From Bacteroidota bacterium (GTDB lineage: Bacteria; Bacteroidota; Bacteroidia; Palsa-965), in the NCBI GenBank assembly GCA_013288325.1, contig JABDCB010000011.1, positions 1 to 59,894 of the forward strand: a DNA stretch of 59,894 bases, given 5' to 3'. Positions 26,067-34,210 of this stretch are shown here, in pieces. The first letter of the stretch is position 1, and each line of letters begins with the position of its first letter. A program made the position numbers and the translations under genes. A model generated the notes under the pieces. It searched no databases. It was not told the origin of the DNA and saw only the letters and a program-made list of their open reading frames with translations.

Positions 26067-26491
26067 CCGTCAATGCGTCTCCGTTTTTCTGCCTCCTGCA
26101 CCTGTTTATTGGCGCTGCTTTCTTCGGTTAGAAAACTCGTATTCTCCCCCGGAGGGAAGATCTTCAACCATACAATCCTGGACCATTTAAAATTCTTAAA
26201 CGAGATCAGCACCATAGACAGGACAATGGGAACAAGGATGGCGATGGGGTCTTTTATTCCTAATACTACCTTCAGCAAAACGAATTCCATCAAACCCAGT
26301 GCTACTGATATCCCGTAACTTACATACATGGCTCCGAAGAAGTAACCGGGCTCTCCAAGGAGGTTGCGTTTGCAGACCGGGCAATGCTCATTCATTTCGG
26401 GCATGTGTAAACCGCTGCTTTTTTTGAAAACATCCCCTTGTTCACAAAAAGGACATTTCTCTTTTAGGGCAATTACAACTATGTTTGTCAT
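26036..26491 (-). CDS. DUF983 family zinc-ribbon membrane protein
   Basis: The 151-aa protein starts with a zinc ribbon: KCPFC (C13, C16) and HCPVCKRNL (C37, C40), followed by GEPGYFFGAMYVSYG, the hallmark of DUF983. Two membrane helices follow (about residues 53-72 and 78-98). The family is common in Bacteroidota and Alphaproteobacteria and sometimes lies near cytochrome oxidase genes; its function is unknown. The last residues (GVILNRRVGK) are encoded by an interspersed repeat, so the native C terminus has probably been replaced. A decayed partial copy sits at 22942-23060. Divergent from the AraC gene. Confidence 0.85.
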   Translation of the reverse strand: MTNIVVIALKEKCPFCEQGDVFKKSSGLHMPEMNEHCPVCKRNLLGEPGYFFGAMYVSYGISVALGLMEFVLLKVVLGIKDPIAILVPIVLSMVLISFKNFKWSRIVWLKIFPPGENTSFLTEESSANKQVQEAEKRRRIDGVILNRRVGK

Positions 26492-26512
26492 GACGTTTGT
26501 TTTTCTTATTGT

Positions 26513-26580
26513 AAATGTCCTGATTTATACCGAAAAGGGCACGACCGGAAATCTCATATAATAGGACAATACGGACATTT
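26513..26580. promoter_or_regulatory. Inverted repeat in the DUF983/araC intergenic region
   Basis: AAATGTCC (26513-26520) and GGACATTT (26573-26580) are exact 8-bp inverted copies 52 bp apart in the divergent promoter region, one near each gene start. Could be half-sites for the adjacent AraC protein; could be chance. Confidence 0.3.
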
Positions 26581-26591
26581 TATACTTTACT

Positions 26592-27470
26592 ATGGCTCGA
26601 AATATCATTCCCGTTTACCAGATCGATGCATTTCATACCGCCAGCCCCGAAACGGATTTCTATTGCAATACGTTGAAAGATCACCTGCTGAAGCACCATT
26701 TCATCTTTGTTCCTCACAAACATGATTTTTATGTCTGTGTGCTGTTTACAAAAGGAACAGGCACGCATGAGATTGATTTTAAAAAACACAAGGTTAAACC
26801 CGGAGCGGTCTTTTTTCTAAAACCGGGACAGATGCACAACTGGGTATTATCAAAAGATGCCGATGGCTTTATTTTTTTTCATTCCCGTTCTTTTTATGAT
26901 CTCTGTTATAATAACCGGGAAATAAATGATTTTTCCTTTTACGGTTCTGAATACAATTCCCCGGCACTTTATCTGAAACAGGAACCTTTCAAACGCAGCA
27001 CCCTCCTGTTTCGGGAGCTCCTCAGCGAATATACTCGCGGGAAAACGCTTTTAAAAAATGCACGGCTCTGCAGCCTGGCAGATCTTATTTATATTGACCT
27101 GGCCCGGGAATATACTTCCGCTGAAAAACCAGGAAATGCTCCTAACCGTTATCTGCAATTGTTTCAAAAATTTGAACAACTGGTGGATAGTCGTTTCAAA
27201 GACATGAAATCGCCCGCTGCCTATGCCAGGGAATTGAACATGACAGAAAAACATTTAAACAGGATTTGTCAGGATTGCATTCATAAAACAGCTTCCGAAG
27301 TAATTGGCGACCGCATTATCCTCGAAGCCAAACGCCTGCTTCTGCAACCCGGATATACACTTTCCGATATTGCCAATGAGCTGGGCATGTTCGATCTCTC
27401 CTATTTTACCCGTATGTTTAAAAAGAAAACAGGAAAAACACCGCTTCAGTTTTCGAAGCAGCATCGTTAG
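26592..27470 (+). CDS. AraC-family transcriptional regulator
   Basis: A 292-aa protein with the usual two-part layout. Residues about 15-110 are a cupin-like ligand domain (PHKHDFYVCVLFTKGTGTHEI, VKPGAVFFLKPGQMHNWVL). Residues about 195-290 are two helix-turn-helix motifs: PAAYARELNMTEKHLNRICQ with KTASEVIGDRIILEAKRLLL, then TLSDIANELGMFDLSYFTRM with FKKKTGKTPLQFSKQH. Stand-alone, divergent from DUF983. The effector is not evident; the lack of a characteristic sugar-binding signature leaves stress or metabolite sensing open. Confidence 0.9.
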   Translation: MARNIIPVYQIDAFHTASPETDFYCNTLKDHLLKHHFIFVPHKHDFYVCVLFTKGTGTHEIDFKKHKVKPGAVFFLKPGQMHNWVLSKDADGFIFFHSRSFYDLCYNNREINDFSFYGSEYNSPALYLKQEPFKRSTLLFRELLSEYTRGKTLLKNARLCSLADLIYIDLAREYTSAEKPGNAPNRYLQLFQKFEQLVDSRFKDMKSPAAYARELNMTEKHLNRICQDCIHKTASEVIGDRIILEAKRLLLQPGYTLSDIANELGMFDLSYFTRMFKKKTGKTPLQFSKQHR

Positions 27471-27587
27471 TATTTTCGAGGGTTTTCTGTCCTTGACCTT
27501 TGCCCGGCAAAGCTTATTTCGGTGGATAAGTATTCCTTCATCTATCGGGATACAATGAATGCATTATATCTACTTTTGAATAAAAAA

Positions 27588-28865
27588 ATGAAAGCCAATA
27601 TTCCGGATACCAGCCAAAAACGCATCGTCATTATAGGCGCCGGGTTTGGAGGTTTAAAACTCTGCCGCGAGCTGGCCGATACAGATTATCAGCTGGTTTT
27701 GATTGATAAATGCAATTACCATCAGTTTCAGCCTCTCTTTTATCAGGTAGCTACGGCAGGGTTGGAACCCAGTGCTATTTCTTTTCCGCTCCGCAAAGCA
27801 TTTCAGGGCAAAACAAATATTCACATCCGCTTAGGTGAAGTAACAGCTGTTAACACCAGGGAGCATTACATCTCCACTTCAATCGGCCAAATCAATTTCG
27901 ATTTTCTTGTTCTGGCAATTGGTACAGACACTAATTTTTTTGGAAATCAACGTATCATGGCTCAGGCTATGCCTATGAAATCGGTTTCGGAAGCCCTCAG
28001 TATCCGGAACCGCATTCTGGAAAACTACGAACAAGCTCTTTGTACCACCGATAAAGACGAACAACAGGCCCTGATGAATATTGTGGTGGTTGGTGGGGGG
28101 CCTACCGGTGTGGAAGTATCTGGCACCTTGGCCGAAATGAAAAAACACATCCTGCCTAAAGATTACCCCGAGTTGGATTTTAATTTTATGCAGGTGTCTC
28201 TGGTAGAAGCGTCTCCCAAGCTGCTAAGCGCCATGTCGGCTGAAGCTTCTGAAAAAGCAAAGAATTATCTGGAAAAACTAAATGTGAATGTGCTGACGAA
28301 TAAGGGAGTAAAGGATTATGACGGAAATGTAGTTACGCTTTCCGATGGCAGCGTGCTGAAATCAAAAACACTGATCTGGGCGGCAGGGGTTATAGGCAAT
28401 AAATTGGAAGGAATTGCCTCAGATGTGCTGCTTCCAAACAACAGGATAAAAGTAGACCCATATAACAAAGTGCAAGGGAGCGACAGCATTTTTGCCATCG
28501 GTGATATTGCCTTCATGACCAATGAGCTATATCCCAAAGGTCACCCTCAAATGGCACAACCTGCCATACAACAAGCTTCCTTGCTGGCAAAGAATTTTAA
28601 ACGGATGCTTCGTAATCAGCCCCTGACTCCCTTTCATTACAAAGACAAAGGATCATTGGCCACCATCGGAAGAAACAAAGCCGTGGCTGATTTGCCTTTT
28701 ATAAAATTCCAGGGCTTTGTTGCCTGGCTGGTATGGATGTTTGTCCATCTCATGTCTATCGTCGGGATCAAAAACCGGCTTCTCATCTTTATCAATTGGG
28801 CCTGGAATTATGTTACCTACGATCAGTCGCTTAGACTTATTATACGGCCAAAGAAGGAGAAATAG
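27588..28865 (+). CDS. ndh: Type II NADH:quinone oxidoreductase (NDH-2)
   Basis: I choose ATG 27588 (MKANIPDTSQKRIVIIGAGF), which puts the FAD motif at the usual distance from the N terminus; upstream in-frame ATG 27555 and GTG 27522 are less likely, and a TACTTTTG box at 27571 lies between. The 425-aa protein has two Rossmann motifs, VIIGAGFGGLKLCREL (FAD) and IVVVGGGPTGVEVSGTL (NADH). YHQFQPLFYQVATAGLEPS is the family signature, then IFAIGDIAFM and HPQMAQPAIQQ. The C-terminal hydrophobic/amphipathic region (FVAWLVWMFVHLMSIVG) is the membrane anchor. It transfers electrons from NADH to quinone without pumping protons. Confidence 0.9.
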   Translation: MKANIPDTSQKRIVIIGAGFGGLKLCRELADTDYQLVLIDKCNYHQFQPLFYQVATAGLEPSAISFPLRKAFQGKTNIHIRLGEVTAVNTREHYISTSIGQINFDFLVLAIGTDTNFFGNQRIMAQAMPMKSVSEALSIRNRILENYEQALCTTDKDEQQALMNIVVVGGGPTGVEVSGTLAEMKKHILPKDYPELDFNFMQVSLVEASPKLLSAMSAEASEKAKNYLEKLNVNVLTNKGVKDYDGNVVTLSDGSVLKSKTLIWAAGVIGNKLEGIASDVLLPNNRIKVDPYNKVQGSDSIFAIGDIAFMTNELYPKGHPQMAQPAIQQASLLAKNFKRMLRNQPLTPFHYKDKGSLATIGRNKAVADLPFIKFQGFVAWLVWMFVHLMSIVGIKNRLLIFINWAWNYVTYDQSLRLIIRPKKEK

Positions 28866-28884
28866 GGCTTAATCGTAAAAAAAC

Positions 28885-28892
28885 TACCTTTG
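28885..28892 (+). promoter_or_regulatory. -7 promoter box (TAnnTTTG) for the small T9SS gene
   Basis: TACCTTTG matches the consensus; predicted transcription start near 28899 and ATG at 28914. It supports ATG 28914 over the in-frame TTG at 28890. No clear TTG -33 element. Confidence 0.5.
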
Positions 28893-28913
28893 CCGCCTCA
28901 ACATGTTCATCCC

Positions 28914-29399
28914 ATGATGTCCTATAAAAAGATTTTTTATACTCTCTTGTTTTTTATTGGCCTGTATCCTGCATCCATGTTGGCTCAGGAATCTCCTGTA
29001 GCAGGTGGGTCAGATGGTTCCGGAAGCGGAGGCACTATTAGTTATAGTGTTGGCCAGGTACTCTATACCACCGATAACGGAAGCACAGGCAGTGTTGCCA
29101 AAGGTGTTCAGCAGCCTTATGAAGTTTTTGTAGTTACCGGCATTGCCGAAAATATTCGTGTGCAGATATCGGCCTTCCCTAATCCGGCTCTGGATTATCT
29201 TACTTTACAAGTATCAGGGCAAGACTGGAACGGTTTCTCTTATCAGTTATATGACCTGCAAGGAAAGCTGATGGAAAACAAGGCTATCACTTCCGATGAA
29301 ACACGTATTATAATGAGTAATCTTCCTGTTGCTGCTTATTTTTTGAAAGTAAATGATTCGGGGAAAGAAGTAAAGACATTCAAAATAATCAAGAATTAA
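28914..29399 (+). CDS. Small T9SS-sorted secreted protein
   Basis: With the ATG at 28914 the product is 161 aa: signal peptide (to SMLAQ), a short module SPVAGGSDGSGSGGTISYSV followed by VGQVLYTTDNGSTGSVAKGV (a common Bacteroidota segment of the form GGTxSYSVGQ), then a type A T9SS domain (ISAFPNPALDYLTLQV ... AAYFLKV ... KTFKIIKN). The mature part is barely larger than the sorting domain itself. Such mini-T9SS proteins often precede tail-fibre-like genes; here one such gene follows 10 bp downstream but is truncated. Confidence 0.8.
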   Translation: MMSYKKIFYTLLFFIGLYPASMLAQESPVAGGSDGSGSGGTISYSVGQVLYTTDNGSTGSVAKGVQQPYEVFVVTGIAENIRVQISAFPNPALDYLTLQVSGQDWNGFSYQLYDLQGKLMENKAITSDETRIIMSNLPVAAYFLKVNDSGKEVKTFKIIKN

Positions 29400-29408
29400 G
29401 CGGCGTAC

Positions 29409-29648
29409 ATGAAAAAACTATACGCACTTTTTACGGCTTGTTTGCTTACGGCAAGTATCTGGGCACAAGCTCCGCAGAAAATGAGTTACCAGGCAGTACT
29501 GCGTAATGGCAGTGGTGCACTCATCACATCCACCACAGTTGGCATGCAGATCAGTATTCTGCAAGGTTCATCAACGGGAACAGCCGTGTATGTGGAAACA
29601 CAGACACCTGCTACCAATGCGGCCGTTCTCATTACGCAGGTACAGTAA
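29409..29648 (+). pseudogene. Truncated tail-fibre-like secreted protein
   Basis: A signal peptide (MKKLYALFTACLLTASIWAQ) is followed by APQKMSYQAVLRNGSGALIT and TTVGMQISILQG, the conserved N-terminal module of Bacteroidota secreted tail-fibre-like proteins, which are normally 300 aa or more. After AVYVETQTPATNA the frame runs only eight more codons (AVLITQVQ) to a stop. In another frame the following bases give AGTVI, a tripeptide-like continuation expected of the family, so a frameshift plus deletion of the rest is likely. The partner gene just upstream is intact. Confidence 0.6.
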
Positions 29649-29721
29649 TTAAATATATTCCAACAAAGAAAAGCCGTTGCCCTTAGAGGACAACTGCTTT
29701 TTTATGTTATGGCGATCAAAC

Positions 29722-32397
29722 CTAGCGCTTGATCACTTTTTTGCTTAACACATTTTTTCCATCTCTTACCTGCAGAAAATACATGCCTTCTGCAAGTGGT
29801 CCCATGTTCAGCTCATGAACACCAGGTGTAAGACGCTGCAGGGGAATAACTTCCTTCCCGGTAAGATCAAACACGGCAACAGAATACGTTTCTGCCGTAC
29901 CTCCATAGGAAATAGTGAGCTGATCGGAAAACGGATTGGGATACACTTCCAGTGTGGCATGCTCGGGCGTCACTTCTTGTATACCTACATTCATCGCTAT
30001 ACAGGAAGGAGCATTGTTTGAGTTCCACCAGTTTTGAACCTTGGCCACATCATTTGCATTTTTCCGGAAGAACGCCATAGACTGTGGAGCCAGTGTTGTA
30101 TCGCGGGTAAAGACCAGGGCATAATCAAAACTCACCATAGCACCCGCATTAAAATCAAACGGGCCGCAGGAAATCAGGAAGCGACGATCGCCAGGTGTAT
30201 TATGCACGGACATCTCCGACCAGGTGGTGGTATCATAGGGATTGCCCGAGTACATAAACGGTGTGGGCGTAACACCACCGTAACCATTACCTCCAAAGGT
30301 AATCTGTGTAGAATCCTTCCATTTGCCGATCAGGTAATTGTAATAATCTCCGGGGCGCTGTCCACCGGCCGATGGAGAACCCAGGAATCCAGGGTTTCCG
30401 GTAAGGGTAAAATCATTGTTGTAATAATGAAAGCCAGTCATCAGATTCAGTTCACCCGGTTCATCCACTACTCCATTGTTGTTGTTGTCAATCCCGTCTC
30501 CCGGTACAGCCGGCGGACCATTGAGTACTACCGTACTCATCATGGGCGGGTTGCATCCATACTGACCCGGCGCACCGGTTCCATCACACAAAGCCCCATT
30601 GTATACATAGCCGAAGTTACCACGTGGATGACAACCTACAAAGTCATCATTATAATAACCAAGATCCACATCCTGCCAATCGCCCAGATACACCTTGGTA
30701 TAATTATTGGCGCTGCGGTTAAAAACATCGTAATGGTAAAACGTTGTATAGTTCAGTACCTTGTCGCTGTCGGCAATAGCGGGGCAGGAATACGCATAGG
30801 CTGTCGCATGCACTTCTACCTGCATCGCAGTTCCACCTGTTTCTGTATGGGTAGTAAGCTGATCGTTGAAGATGCGGTATATTTCCTGATCACCCTGGAT
30901 AACAGGATAGTCTCCACCTGTAAGCGGATCGTAAATGCCATTGTGGTTCACATCCACAAATGGAGCCAGGTTACGGCTAAAGTTTCCATTGCCTCTCGCA
31001 GGCCAGGAAGTAATTCCTTCCTGTGGAATATAGGTTCCATTTTGTACATTGCCTCCGCTGAAGTTAAGTTGAAATTCCGAAATCTTAAACCGGTCCACTT
31101 TCCACACCCTATCATAAGCGCCTGCTTTGGCCGAATCGGTTGTACCCGCAATGGTGTCGAGGGGACCGGGCCAGTAATCAAAACCTGTTTGACGATAAGT
31201 CATTGCCGCCTCGTGAAGATGTCCCAAATCATCCACCCCTCCAATCCATAGCGAGGCTGCGAAATCGGTATACTTGCCCGAACCTTTCGGTACTTCATAT
31301 CCTGCTCTTGAACTCACAACATCCCAGTGCATGTCTCCCCGATCCAGTATCGGTGCTACCACCTCGTTTACATCCAGATTTTGCATATTATCTAAATTGA
31401 CTCCCTGCCATGCTGCGGAATAAAGTGTATCCACAAAACTTGTCAGCCCTCCGTAAAGCGAATCAATTCGAAAGGTTGTATACCAGAATGTATGTGTGCT
31501 ACTTTCATAACACATAAATTCGGGCGCTGAAATATGATAGAGATAATTTTTAAGCGTCCCTGTTTCTATCATGGCCTGCCCCCCAGATGAAACCGATCCA
31601 TAAGCAATACCGCCTTTGTTTCCACCACAGATAGTATGTGCACCTCGCAAATTGGGTGAGGCCAGATTAGACATCAAATCATTTACAGATGTTATCACGG
31701 TTCCTGAAAGCTTATACGCATTGGCTGTAGTGCCAATCCACTTATCATTATTCCCATCCACATAAATACAATTGATTGAATTTTCCTTCAATGCCGAATT
31801 GGCGGTTGTAAATGATGTCCATACACTGGACTGAAGTCCGCTCACTCCTTTTTGTGTTCCTACCCACAGCGCTCCTCCCGGCTCCAATGTAATTGCAGTG
31901 ACGGTATCACATATCAGACCCGAAGTGGCCCTTGTATAACTATTCCATGTCGTCCCATTCCAAACAGAAAGACCTTTGTTTGTCCCTAAATAGACCGATG
32001 ATCCCGATACCGTTACCGAAATCACCGTATTGCTCAACAAGCCTGATGTAGCGGATGTATATCGTATCCAATTCAATCCGTCAAAACAAACTGCACCCGA
32101 ATCGGTTCCTATCCAGGCGTGGTCATTTGAATCAAAAGCAATACAGTTTGTTTTGAGTGCGGGAAGTCCGGAGTTAGACGGATCATAAATGGTCCAGTTG
32201 GTGCCATCAAACATCCCCAGTCCCATATAATTGAAACAAACCCATTTGTTTTTTCTATGATCAATACCCATCCCGTTTTTCAAACTATACTGAGTTCGGG
32301 TGTAGGTGGCCGGCACGGGATAGCGGGTTACCCCGTTCTGGGCATTTACAAAAAGGCCCGAAGAAAAGACAAATATCAGGAGTAGGTATCTGATCAT
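29722..32397 (-). CDS. Large T9SS-sorted protein with N-terminal ligand-propeller repeats
   Basis: The 891-aa protein has a signal peptide (MIRYLLLIFVFSSGLFVNAQ). Residues about 45-235 are Reg_prop-like blades: NKWVCFNYMGLGMFDGTNW, HAWIGTDSGAVCFDGLNW, VYLGTNKGLSVWNGTTW, ALWVGTQKGVSGL, DKWIGTTANAYKL. These resemble propellers of hybrid two-component sensors. A long middle region (about 340-790) contains SLWIGGVDDLGHLHEAAMTY, WPGPLD, and calcium-site-like DVNHNGIYDPLTGGDYP and DGIDNNNNGVVDEPGE. The end (LEVYPNPFSDQLTISYG ... GMYFLQVRDG ... KKVIKR) is a type A T9SS domain. Predicted surface protein of unknown target. Confidence 0.85.
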   Translation of the reverse strand: MIRYLLLIFVFSSGLFVNAQNGVTRYPVPATYTRTQYSLKNGMGIDHRKNKWVCFNYMGLGMFDGTNWTIYDPSNSGLPALKTNCIAFDSNDHAWIGTDSGAVCFDGLNWIRYTSATSGLLSNTVISVTVSGSSVYLGTNKGLSVWNGTTWNSYTRATSGLICDTVTAITLEPGGALWVGTQKGVSGLQSSVWTSFTTANSALKENSINCIYVDGNNDKWIGTTANAYKLSGTVITSVNDLMSNLASPNLRGAHTICGGNKGGIAYGSVSSGGQAMIETGTLKNYLYHISAPEFMCYESSTHTFWYTTFRIDSLYGGLTSFVDTLYSAAWQGVNLDNMQNLDVNEVVAPILDRGDMHWDVVSSRAGYEVPKGSGKYTDFAASLWIGGVDDLGHLHEAAMTYRQTGFDYWPGPLDTIAGTTDSAKAGAYDRVWKVDRFKISEFQLNFSGGNVQNGTYIPQEGITSWPARGNGNFSRNLAPFVDVNHNGIYDPLTGGDYPVIQGDQEIYRIFNDQLTTHTETGGTAMQVEVHATAYAYSCPAIADSDKVLNYTTFYHYDVFNRSANNYTKVYLGDWQDVDLGYYNDDFVGCHPRGNFGYVYNGALCDGTGAPGQYGCNPPMMSTVVLNGPPAVPGDGIDNNNNGVVDEPGELNLMTGFHYYNNDFTLTGNPGFLGSPSAGGQRPGDYYNYLIGKWKDSTQITFGGNGYGGVTPTPFMYSGNPYDTTTWSEMSVHNTPGDRRFLISCGPFDFNAGAMVSFDYALVFTRDTTLAPQSMAFFRKNANDVAKVQNWWNSNNAPSCIAMNVGIQEVTPEHATLEVYPNPFSDQLTISYGGTAETYSVAVFDLTGKEVIPLQRLTPGVHELNMGPLAEGMYFLQVRDGKNVLSKKVIKR

Positions 32398-32579
32398 GAT
32401 AAGGAAGTATTTGTTATTACAGACCCTAAAGTACTGCGGTCCTTATTCGCAGTCAAGCAGGAATGAGTAACTGGTTGGGAATACCGAATAAGTGGTTGGG
32501 ATAGGGATTTATTCGGTGATACATATTTTAAAACCATTTCACAATTTCTTTCACAAATCATTCTCACTGATCTGTCAGA

Positions 32580-32628
32580 TACTCATCCGATCCTGTGAGT
32601 TACTCATTGATTACTGAGAAATACTCAT
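32580..32628 (+). promoter_or_regulatory. Three TACTCAT sites with exact 21-bp period
   Basis: TACTCAT occurs at 32580-32586, 32601-32607 and 32622-32628, exactly 21 bp apart, with one more base of agreement on several edges (ATACTCATC, TTACTCATT, ATACTCATT). The last copy ends 8 bp before the -33 TTG. Direct repeats of ~9 bp with a 12-bp gap, two helical turns, are the known arrangement for LytTR-type regulators. Confidence 0.6.
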
Positions 32629-32635
32629 TATGATA

Positions 32636-32664
32636 TTGTATTAATAATGTAACATATAGTTTTG
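32636..32664 (+). promoter_or_regulatory. Bacteroidota-type promoter for the 32840 gene
   Basis: TTG (32636-32638), 18-bp spacer, TAGTTTTG (32657-32664, exact TAnnTTTG). Transcription should begin near 32671. Confidence 0.65.
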
Positions 32665-32839
32665 CCCCCGTTGCCAATAAATTCCGCTTTTCTGCACGTT
32701 AGCGAAAATACAGTAAATGAGATACCATTTCCGAAATGAAGTGTCTGAAATATATTCAGGCCTTGCCGGGTGAAATGCATCTGTCCGAAACAGTAATTAC
32801 TAAAAAAATCACTTTATATTCTTCTCAAAAAAAATAAAC

Positions 32840-34171
32840 ATGAAAATCAAGCATTCGATTTTGGTAACCCTCACTGCTCTGGGGTTTGGCACTATGACGC
32901 AGGCTCAAAACTCCAACCCGTGGCCAACAACAGGGGCCGTTGGAATAGGGATCTCTACTCCAGCTGCCGGTACTATTTTAAATGTGGTGGGTAAACCTCG
33001 TTTTGATGTTAATACAGCTACCGGAGCAGGTGGAGGCCGTTTTTATCTGAGTCGTACTAATAATACAAACTACGAATGCCTTTTATCATTCGGAACAGGT
33101 GGTACATCCAGTTATGATTGGGTGTTAGGTACCGCTTATTTTGGAACAGCAAACAGCGATTGGGTTATGGCAGGCAGTACAGCCGGTCGTACCATGACTA
33201 TTCTGCAAAACTCAGGAAATGTGGGGATTGGCAGCACTGCAACAGCAGAGGCGCCAACAGCTAAATTACAGGTGGGTGGAGATTTTCTGGTTACCAATAC
33301 CGGTACAACAGATGCAGCCTATATTCAACATACCACAAGCGGTAATTCAACTGCTGCCAGCCCCGACTATACCTGGTACGGAAGCGGAAACAGCAATACG
33401 GGTATGTTTCATCCGGCCACCGGAAGTCTTGCTTTCAGCGGTTCCGGTGTGGAAGTGATGCGTGTTGGAAATGGTTCCAATCCTTTCGTGGGTATTGGAA
33501 TCACAAATCCTACCCAGATGCTTCACATGAATAATGGAGCCATTCTTTTACAAGGAACCGTAGCCGGTGTTGGTGGTCCTCAGATCCTTTTGGGTGGAAC
33601 ACCCGGTGTTCAGACATACGGTCAGTATGGTATGGAATATGAAACAGCTGCACAGGCAGGTGCTACTAACGGAGGTCTGAATTTCTGGAAGCCATATCTT
33701 TCTACGGGTGTTAGTGCAAATAATATTCTTTTCCTGAGCGACAACGCCCTGGTTGGTATTAATACCCCAAGCCCAACAGCACAGCTTACCGTAAACGGAA
33801 CAACCCTGATCGGAGATCCTTCTGTTGTGTCTCTACCGGCAGGTTATAAATTGTATGTACAAACCGGTATTCTTACAGAAAAGGTGAAGGTAGCACTCGC
33901 AACCAGCACGGATTGGTCTGACTATGTATTTGAGAAAAACTACAAGCTCCGCTCACTGGAAGAGGTAAAATCTTATGTAGAAGTGAACAAGCATTTGCCT
34001 GGTGTACCATCAGCAAACGAATTGATGGAACAGGGTGGTATAGACATCGGCAAGATGGATGCTAAATTACTTGAAAAGATTGAGGAGCTTACCCTCTATT
34101 CCGTTCAGTTGAAGGAGGAAAACAAAGCACTCTCGGATCGCCTGGCGAAGCTCGAAAAAAATGCTAAGTAA
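32840..34171 (+). CDS. Secreted tail-fibre-like protein with endosialidase-chaperone-like C terminus
   Basis: A 443-aa protein with a signal peptide (to MTQAQ). Triple beta-helix-like repeats of the form VGIG..P...L.V.G recur: AVGIGISTPAAGTILNVVG, NVGIGSTATAEAPTAKLQVG, FVGIGITNPTQMLHMNNG, LVGINTPSPTAQLTVNG. The C terminus has DYVFEKNYKLRSLEEVKSYV and HLPGVPSANELMEQGG, then a coiled coil (KLLEKIEELTLYSVQLKEE). This resembles the intramolecular chaperone region of phage tail-spike/fibre proteins (S74-like), which helps trimerise a fibre. In Bacteroidota these are secreted surface fibres, not phage parts. It precedes the 986-aa T9SS gene by 39 bp, likely cotranscribed. Confidence 0.8.
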   Translation: MKIKHSILVTLTALGFGTMTQAQNSNPWPTTGAVGIGISTPAAGTILNVVGKPRFDVNTATGAGGGRFYLSRTNNTNYECLLSFGTGGTSSYDWVLGTAYFGTANSDWVMAGSTAGRTMTILQNSGNVGIGSTATAEAPTAKLQVGGDFLVTNTGTTDAAYIQHTTSGNSTAASPDYTWYGSGNSNTGMFHPATGSLAFSGSGVEVMRVGNGSNPFVGIGITNPTQMLHMNNGAILLQGTVAGVGGPQILLGGTPGVQTYGQYGMEYETAAQAGATNGGLNFWKPYLSTGVSANNILFLSDNALVGINTPSPTAQLTVNGTTLIGDPSVVSLPAGYKLYVQTGILTEKVKVALATSTDWSDYVFEKNYKLRSLEEVKSYVEVNKHLPGVPSANELMEQGGIDIGKMDAKLLEKIEELTLYSVQLKEENKALSDRLAKLEKNAK

Positions 34172-34210
34172 TTCATATTAACAGGTATTTATTTCTAAAA
34201 GAGCTAACCT

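Larger units (their letters stand above)
32398..32839. other. Divergent regulatory intergenic region
   Basis: 442 bp without a gene. Besides the promoter and the periodic heptamers listed separately, it holds a second direct repeat with the same 21-bp period, TGGTTGGGA at 32472 and 32493, and an inverted ATGAGTA at 32463. The 5' untranslated region of the 32840 gene would be about 170 nt; I see no recognisable riboswitch in it. Confidence 0.6.

Noticed and set aside
30034-31251. 405-codon plus-strand frame
   Set aside because: It lies wholly antisense to the 891-aa T9SS gene, which has signal peptide, propeller repeats and sorting domain; the antisense product has no recognisable domain.
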